Assembly: GCA_004151065.3 (NCBI GenBank)
Contig: NWUY0303921192.1
Coordinates: 1 to 12,644 of the forward strand
Reading direction: 5' to 3'
From: Larix sibirica
Lineage: Eukaryota > Streptophyta > Pinopsida > Pinales > Pinaceae
DNA length: 12,644 nt
Below, piece after piece: positions 7,497 to 12,644 of this stretch. The notes below the pieces were generated by a model. The model did not search any database. It saw only the letters and a list, made by a program, of their open reading frames with translations, and had not been told where the DNA came from. The translations under genes were made by a program, and so were the position numbers. Positions within the stretch are counted from its first letter, which is position 1; every line of letters begins with the position of its first letter.

Positions 7497-10400
7497 TTAC
7501 TTTTTCTTACTTGAACCTTTTTTAGTGCCTTTCTTATAAGATGGAGGTGTGACTGTCTATCTACCTGGTTGTCCACTTGTTGGTATAGTTGGTTGTACAA
7601 TTGGTTTGACAACTTTCTATCCTAAAAATTGATGCATCATTAGGACAGATGCGTACCCACTAGTGGCATACAATCCTGATGACATGGATGCATGGATGCT
7701 TGTCCAGCTTGCTCACTTGACTTCCCTGTTGGTTGTCCAGATGTCTCTCCTCGTGGAGGAAACATTAGCTTATGATATTTGGACACAGAGTGCCACTCCT
7801 TCCCTATAGGATATTGGTGCATTTTTAGGGCATATAGGGTTATCTCAGCATTAGTGGTCTTCTCATATTATATAGGCTTTAATATTCTTAGCATATTTTT
7901 CAGATTTATCCATATTCAAACTCAGCCTTTAATTCTTCAATTGTAACATCTCTCCTAATGATCCTTCAAGTTCTTCAAATTCTGTTTTTTCATTTTTATT
8001 CTGTATCAAGAGTCTTTGATACTCTTCTCTCTTATACATATCTCCATTTCCATCCCATAAGTGTGGTAGGCCTATTTCTATAACATCATTGAATAAACCC
8101 TTGAAATGTCAAACTTCTAAAGTTAAAGATTTTAATCTATTTTGAGTTCTATTTAGTAGATTCTACTTGGTTATCATCTAGTTAGCTAATTTTATCATGT
8201 GAGTTCTATTCAAAATTTTCAATTCCTCCAACTATCTTTTACTCCTGCTGTTTAGATAATCAATCATTTATGTCGTTTCCTTCGGCTTCTACCCAAGTTC
8301 TTTCTCTATTCTCTTTGTCTCTTCAATAGCTACTCTGGCCATCTCTAATTCATCCTGTATTACATCACAATGGTCCCATCTGCTGAGGATTTATCGTGCT
8401 ATATTTTCCCATAATACCCTTTTGGATTCTCTTAAGATTTCTCCCCCCTATAGTTCATCTATTAGATTGGAGAATTGGTTTTTCAACTCATTTATTTAAC
8501 TTTCCAATTCCTCTATAAGCTCATACTTTTCATTTAACTCGTCCTCAATCTCTTTAATCATACAATCTCTTTTATCAATATGCTCAGTAAGAGCATATTC
8601 CTCCATTTCCTCTACTATTGGCTCTATTGAGGCCTTCTTCTATTGATCCAGTAGAATCTGCTATGTATCTCTTGTGTGCTAATTAGTCTCCTGATCTATA
8701 GGGGATGATGCTCGAGGAACAAATTCAATGGACAGAGATGTATTTTTCAGCTTCATAGAAAAAATATGTAATTCCAAATTATTCACCCTTTTTTCATATT
8801 CCTATGCCTGATACCTGTACTGCTTCATGCTTTCATGTATATTTTCTTTCTCTTCCGACACCTTTATAAATTATAGGGTTTGGACTAGATCTGCACTAAG
8901 CATATTCAGTTTCTTTCCGAGGTGAGCAATTTCATTGTCTTTCTATTGTAGGAGAAACTTGGAATGGGAAATTTCAGCTGGATCTACTCCTAGAGCTACA
9001 ATTTTTCTCTCTAACTCTTTTATAGTCAATTGATTTTTTTAACAGTTACTCTCTCTACTTTTAAAATTTGTTCAAATTGTTGCAGTTCCATTCTTAGTTT
9101 CTTTTCAATGGAAAAAGAGTGCGCTACATCCTTGCACATCATGGCATTGGCCTTCTTATAGAAGTACACGTTTTCCAACTTACTTAACTACTTGAAATCT
9201 ACCTTATACTCATTCGCTCTCCAATCATTAAATGAAGTAGGAATAGGAACCTTAGGCTCTAGGATAGTCATTCTAAGTGTATCTTCCCTATGATCTGCAA
9301 TTGTTACGAGCCTTTTCTCTTATGTTCCCAACTCTCCTAGGAGATCTTTAACCATGTCTACACTTCGTTTCCTTGTGATTATGTATTTGGCATGCAGATT
9401 TGGCTTTACCTGTGCTGGTACTGCATAGGGGGATTCCTATTGGATCTAAGGCACCTGAAGCTCCAAGGAAGGATAATGAGTTAGTGTAACAGGTGGAAGG
9501 TCCCTCCTCACTAGAGGTTTCTCCAAAATTTCATCCAATTCTCTTGGTAGCTCAACACTTTCCTCTTTTTCAATTAGTATCTATTCTGCCTCTTTTTCCA
9601 CTTTAGCTCTTTCATTTTTACTTGGTGGCTTCTACTCAACATCATCAATGTCCATCTTTGTGTGCAATTCTTCAGCTGCCTTTTTTTTTCTATCTATGAC
9701 TCTGTGGTACCCTGGTCTGTCTCACTGCACTGAACTTCCAGGACTTGCTCCCAAGTTTGTAGGTTAGCTATCTTCTCCCAATTAGGCCTGGGCACACAAT
9801 TGTAAGTAGAATTTCTGTTTTCAATCCTCAACTTAGAGATGACTTGATGAAGGTCATAAGGCCCTTTTTCTTCCTTTCTAGACTAATCTGCTTCAAGAGC
9901 TCTTCCTTGTAATGGAGGGAATTTCTAGTTTTTACCAAGAAAGGCCCCATATCCTTGGGAAGCAGGAAAGTGATATGATGCTTGTATTTCACAAAATGAA
10001 GTTGATCAAAGATGAATTTATGCCTCACATATTCCATGACAAAGACTCTTGGGGTGAGGAAAGAAGGTAACTTTTATGGTTCATCTTCAAATCCATATAT
10101 CCTGAGAACATTGTAAACTTCATATAAAAACCAATCCCCTACTCTCATATTTGGGCTCAATTGCATAAGCTTTTGATTTTCAGGGAACATTATGGGATGA
10201 GATGTATCATGCATCAAAGAATATGTTATCTCCATGAACTTGTTTGCAAATTATTTAAAATTATGGTTGGCATGCTTCCTCAGGATCAAATCAGTCCAAG
10301 CATACATAGGAAATTGGTTGCCTATTTCATCTCTAACTCTCAGGTTCATACTTTTAAAGTGTTCATAGTTTGGATATAAAAACATGTAGAAAAGGTAGGA

Positions 10401-11042
10401 GGGATATCAAAATTACTCAATAATGGGGACCTTTGAAAATTGATTGTGAATAGCTTCAGATAGGTAGATACATAGGTTGAATTTAGCAGGCATGACCTCG
10501 ACTGCAAGGGTTAGGAGGCTTAAAACACCCATAACAATTTCATCCACAACTCTATCATCGTCATACCCTAATATGGTGCATATTAGGGTTATGACCTTCT
10601 TAGAGATACAACTTCATAAGGAGGAGATGAGGCGAGGGTTGGAAACCCTTTCTTCAGGTGCTGGGATAAAACATGGTTTCTCTCAAGGGGATTCATGGAT
10701 TGATAGGACATGGAAAGGGATTCTTCATCCAGGATTTGTAAGGCAAGAAGATCTGGGAAGCATATCATATTCTCTAGGGAATATCTGGATACTATGCATA
10801 GGGTCTTGTAGTAGTATCCAGATAGGATAATTCGCCTATCTGATGAGTACCGAATTGTGCACCATAGTGATGAATTTAGGAAAATACAAAGTATGGGGGC
10901 AAATAGCTTGGATCATATTTGTTTCCGAGAGACAACATGGATCTTGGTTAGTAGCGGATTTGGATTGGACCTCATGGATAGTGTTTTTGAGGTCTGAAAC
11001 AGTTACCACGGTGTCAAAAATGTCGGCATCGTGGTCGTACAT
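7497..11042 (-). pseudogene. Large coiled-coil protein of unknown function, degraded
   Basis: About 1,180 codons can be followed. The N-terminal 405 (11042-9828) stay in one frame through eight stops and look globular: MIQAICPHTLYFPKF, GYDDDRVVDEIVMGVLSLLT, MNLRVRDEIGNQFPMYAWTD, then MEYVRHKFIFDQLHFVKYKH and ITFLLPKDMGPFLVKTRNSL. After a frame change at an A-run near 9865 comes a Glu/Lys-rich linker (YNCVPRPNWEKIANLQTWEQ). A second frame change at the A7 run complementary to 9034-9040 opens a long coiled coil (9045 to about 7880) with heptad-like stretches such as IKEIEDELNEKYELIEELES. Two further shifts lead to a tail containing SGQPTGKSSEQAGQA and ending in KKGTKKGSSKKK before TAA at 7499-7497. 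More than 30 stops, TAG commonest, mostly replace likely Gln. I recall similar uncharacterised proteins in repeat-rich plant genomes but cannot name the family. It could be an extra ORF of a retrotransposon or a host gene amplified with one. It ends 67 bases before the LTR. Confidence 0.65.
10782..10842. repeat. Overlapping perfect inverted repeats
   Basis: TATCTGGATACTA (10782-10794) pairs with TAGTATCCAGATA (10812-10824), 13 bases perfect with a 17-base loop. CAGATAGG (10819-10826) pairs perfectly with CCTATCTG (10835-10842), overlapping the right arm of the first, so the two hairpins exclude each other. They lie inside the N-terminal part of the coiled-coil pseudogene, where coding constraint would not predict them. 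Confidence 0.6.
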
Positions 11043-11075
11043 GTGTTCATCCTCTGCACTTTTCCAATATATCTA

Positions 11076-12644
11076 GTTTAACTATGGTGATTCTATATAC
11101 TTGGCCAACTAAGGTAACTGAATAAAATCTGGGTTTTGATTATTTAACTGAATGATATCATATAAAATGGAATACTTATCTGAATGATATAATATAAAAC
11201 GACCAAACAGATAAACCACGGGTTTTTGGCTCTAACAATGACTTGATGAATAGATCATAGATGTCATTCTACTCAACTAACTATCTGATTCTATCTACTC
11301 AACTAAATGTGGTAATTTAATCAGATAAGGGTTTTGACTATTTCATTGAATGATTTTATACAAAATGCAATATCACCAAAATCAATGCATCTTAATAATA
11401 CTATTAATCATATTTATTTCTGAATGCACATATTTCAAATTAAAGAGATGTTAGATCAAAGTGCAAATCTCCAACTAAATACATAGTTAAGTAGATCATA
11501 GATGTCCCTTAGTGTAACTGAATCATCTTAGGATTTCAACCATTTAATCATGTTGATTCTAACTACTCGGCTAACTATGGAAATTGAATCAGATTAGTGT
11601 TTTGAATATTTAACTAATTGATATCATACAAAATGTCAAGAACTGAATGATATCATACAAAATGGATAGAATGGATGGACGAAAAGCATTGGCTAGAACA
11701 AATGGATCAACTGAGGGGTTTTCAACTCCAATAATCACTTCACGATATGCCGAACTACTGGATTTTTCTAATGAGTGTCGTTTATGTTAATTATATTATA
11801 GTCTCAACTAGTTAACTAAGGTGATTATATCTACAATTGTAGGTAGTGATTTATATTCTTTTTTAATTTGTATAGGATGAAGATACCCAACCATAATTAC
11901 TTCAAGTAAAACATTTAATGTACAAACTTTGACTAGTGAATTACCACATTATAATATTAAATGCAAATATATAGTAAAAAAAATAATTGAATTAGATCAC
12001 GGTTTTGAGTGTGATGATTCTATCTACTCAACTAACTATGGTAAATTAAATTTGGGTTTCAACTATTTAAGTGTTGTGATTCTATCTACTCAAATAAGAT
12101 TAGGGTTTTGACTATTTGACTCTTGTGATTTTATCTACATGACTAACTATGAGAATCCAAACATATTAGGGTTTTGTAACATCATTGAAATCAATGCATC
12201 TTAACAATACTATTAAGAGAGATGTTAGATCATAACACAAATATCCATCTAAAGACAGATCAAAGGTGTAAGCAATGCATCTTAATAATACTAAAAAAGA
12301 ACACCACTGTTATCAATGCAATGCAAGAATTATATGATACAAAATGTAATACCAATCAAATCAATGCATCTTAACAATACTATTGGATCATATTGCATTT
12401 CCCAATGCACATATTTTAAATTAGGGAGATATTTGATCATAACACAAATCTCCATCTCAAGACATAAATCAATACACCATAAATTTACCCAATTATTGAT
12501 TAATATGCAATTATTACAAAAATTAATATCTAAGCGTTGGATCATAACAAATAGGCCAAAGTTGCATTATTAATTAATTATGAAGTAAAATAGTTTCAAT
12601 GGATTAATTTGCAATTATCACAAAACTAATATCTTACTTATTGT
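11076..12644. repeat. A+T-rich region built of diverged repeat modules
   Basis: No coding signal is visible. At least three short modules recur. Module A, 'gattctatctactcaactaac' followed by 'tatggtaatt' and 'agggttttgactattta', occurs near 11087, 11285, 11555, 12015, 12079 and 12125. Module B, 'tcaatgcatcttaayaatac', occurs at 11382, 12191, 12272 and 12361. Module C, 'tgatatcatacaaaatg', occurs near 11155, 11350, 11620 and 11648. Copies of B at 11382 and 12361 are followed by a similar 70-80-base stretch (cacatattt-aaatta-gagat-ttgatca-caaatctcca), so a longer unit was duplicated. The region begins right where the coiled-coil pseudogene frame starts. It may be that gene's 5' flank or part of a decayed element. 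Confidence 0.6.

Noticed and set aside
10477-10830. Plus-strand open frame of 117 codons
   Set aside because: It lies antisense to the coiled-coil pseudogene, whose minus-strand frame is coherent here, and it shows no domain or composition of its own.
12316-12573. Overlapping frames on both strands at the right end
   Set aside because: They overlap repeat module B and A+T-rich repeats; composition looks like chance translation of repeat DNA.

Overview
The window looks like non-genic nuclear DNA from a land plant with a large, repeat-rich genome. I infer a gymnosperm-like genome, but nothing here proves the lineage. It is A+T-rich and has no rRNA, tRNA, CRISPR array or bacterial-style operon. 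Every coding trace is a decayed mobile-element or element-associated gene. The signature is uniform: reading frames survive for hundreds of codons but are peppered with stops. Most of those stops are one transition away from CAA, CAG, CGA or TGG, as expected from deamination of methylated cytosine.

The best-defined object is a Ty3/gypsy (Tat/Athila-type) LTR retrotransposon on the minus strand. Its 5' LTR is at 7430-6625, with perfect 6-bp inverted ends, a TATA box and a poly(A) signal. A primer-binding site resembling the tRNA-Asp complement follows at 6617-6600, and a gag gene runs from 6479 to about 4890 in a single frame. Protease, reverse transcriptase, its RNase H and most of integrase are missing. 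Only the integrase C-terminal tail remains (3737-3495). A separate RNase H-like ORF on the same strand follows (3354-2941) and keeps all four catalytic acidic residues. Convergent to it, on the plus strand, is a pseudogene resembling the plant mobile domain (1507-2709). The left end (1 to about 780) is a degenerate tandem array of roughly 40-88-bp units. This order (pol tail, extra RNase H, antisense extra ORF, tandem-repeat 3' region) fits what is known of Tat-lineage 3' regions. It could also be a nest of several elements, and no 3' LTR is visible.

Between gag and the integrase tail (4890-3740) is non-coding DNA with clustered hairpins, a TATA-like box and a splice-donor-like site. Its hairpins share the stem theme of a second cluster just upstream of the mobile-domain-like pseudogene (1279-1387).

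To the right of the LTR lies a minus-strand pseudogene of about 3.5 kb (11042-7497). It encodes a protein of roughly 1,180 residues: an N-terminal globular part, a charged linker, a long coiled coil and a Gln/Gly/Pro- and Lys-rich tail. I do not know its function. The right end (about 11076-12644) is A+T-rich DNA made of diverged short repeat modules with no coding signal.
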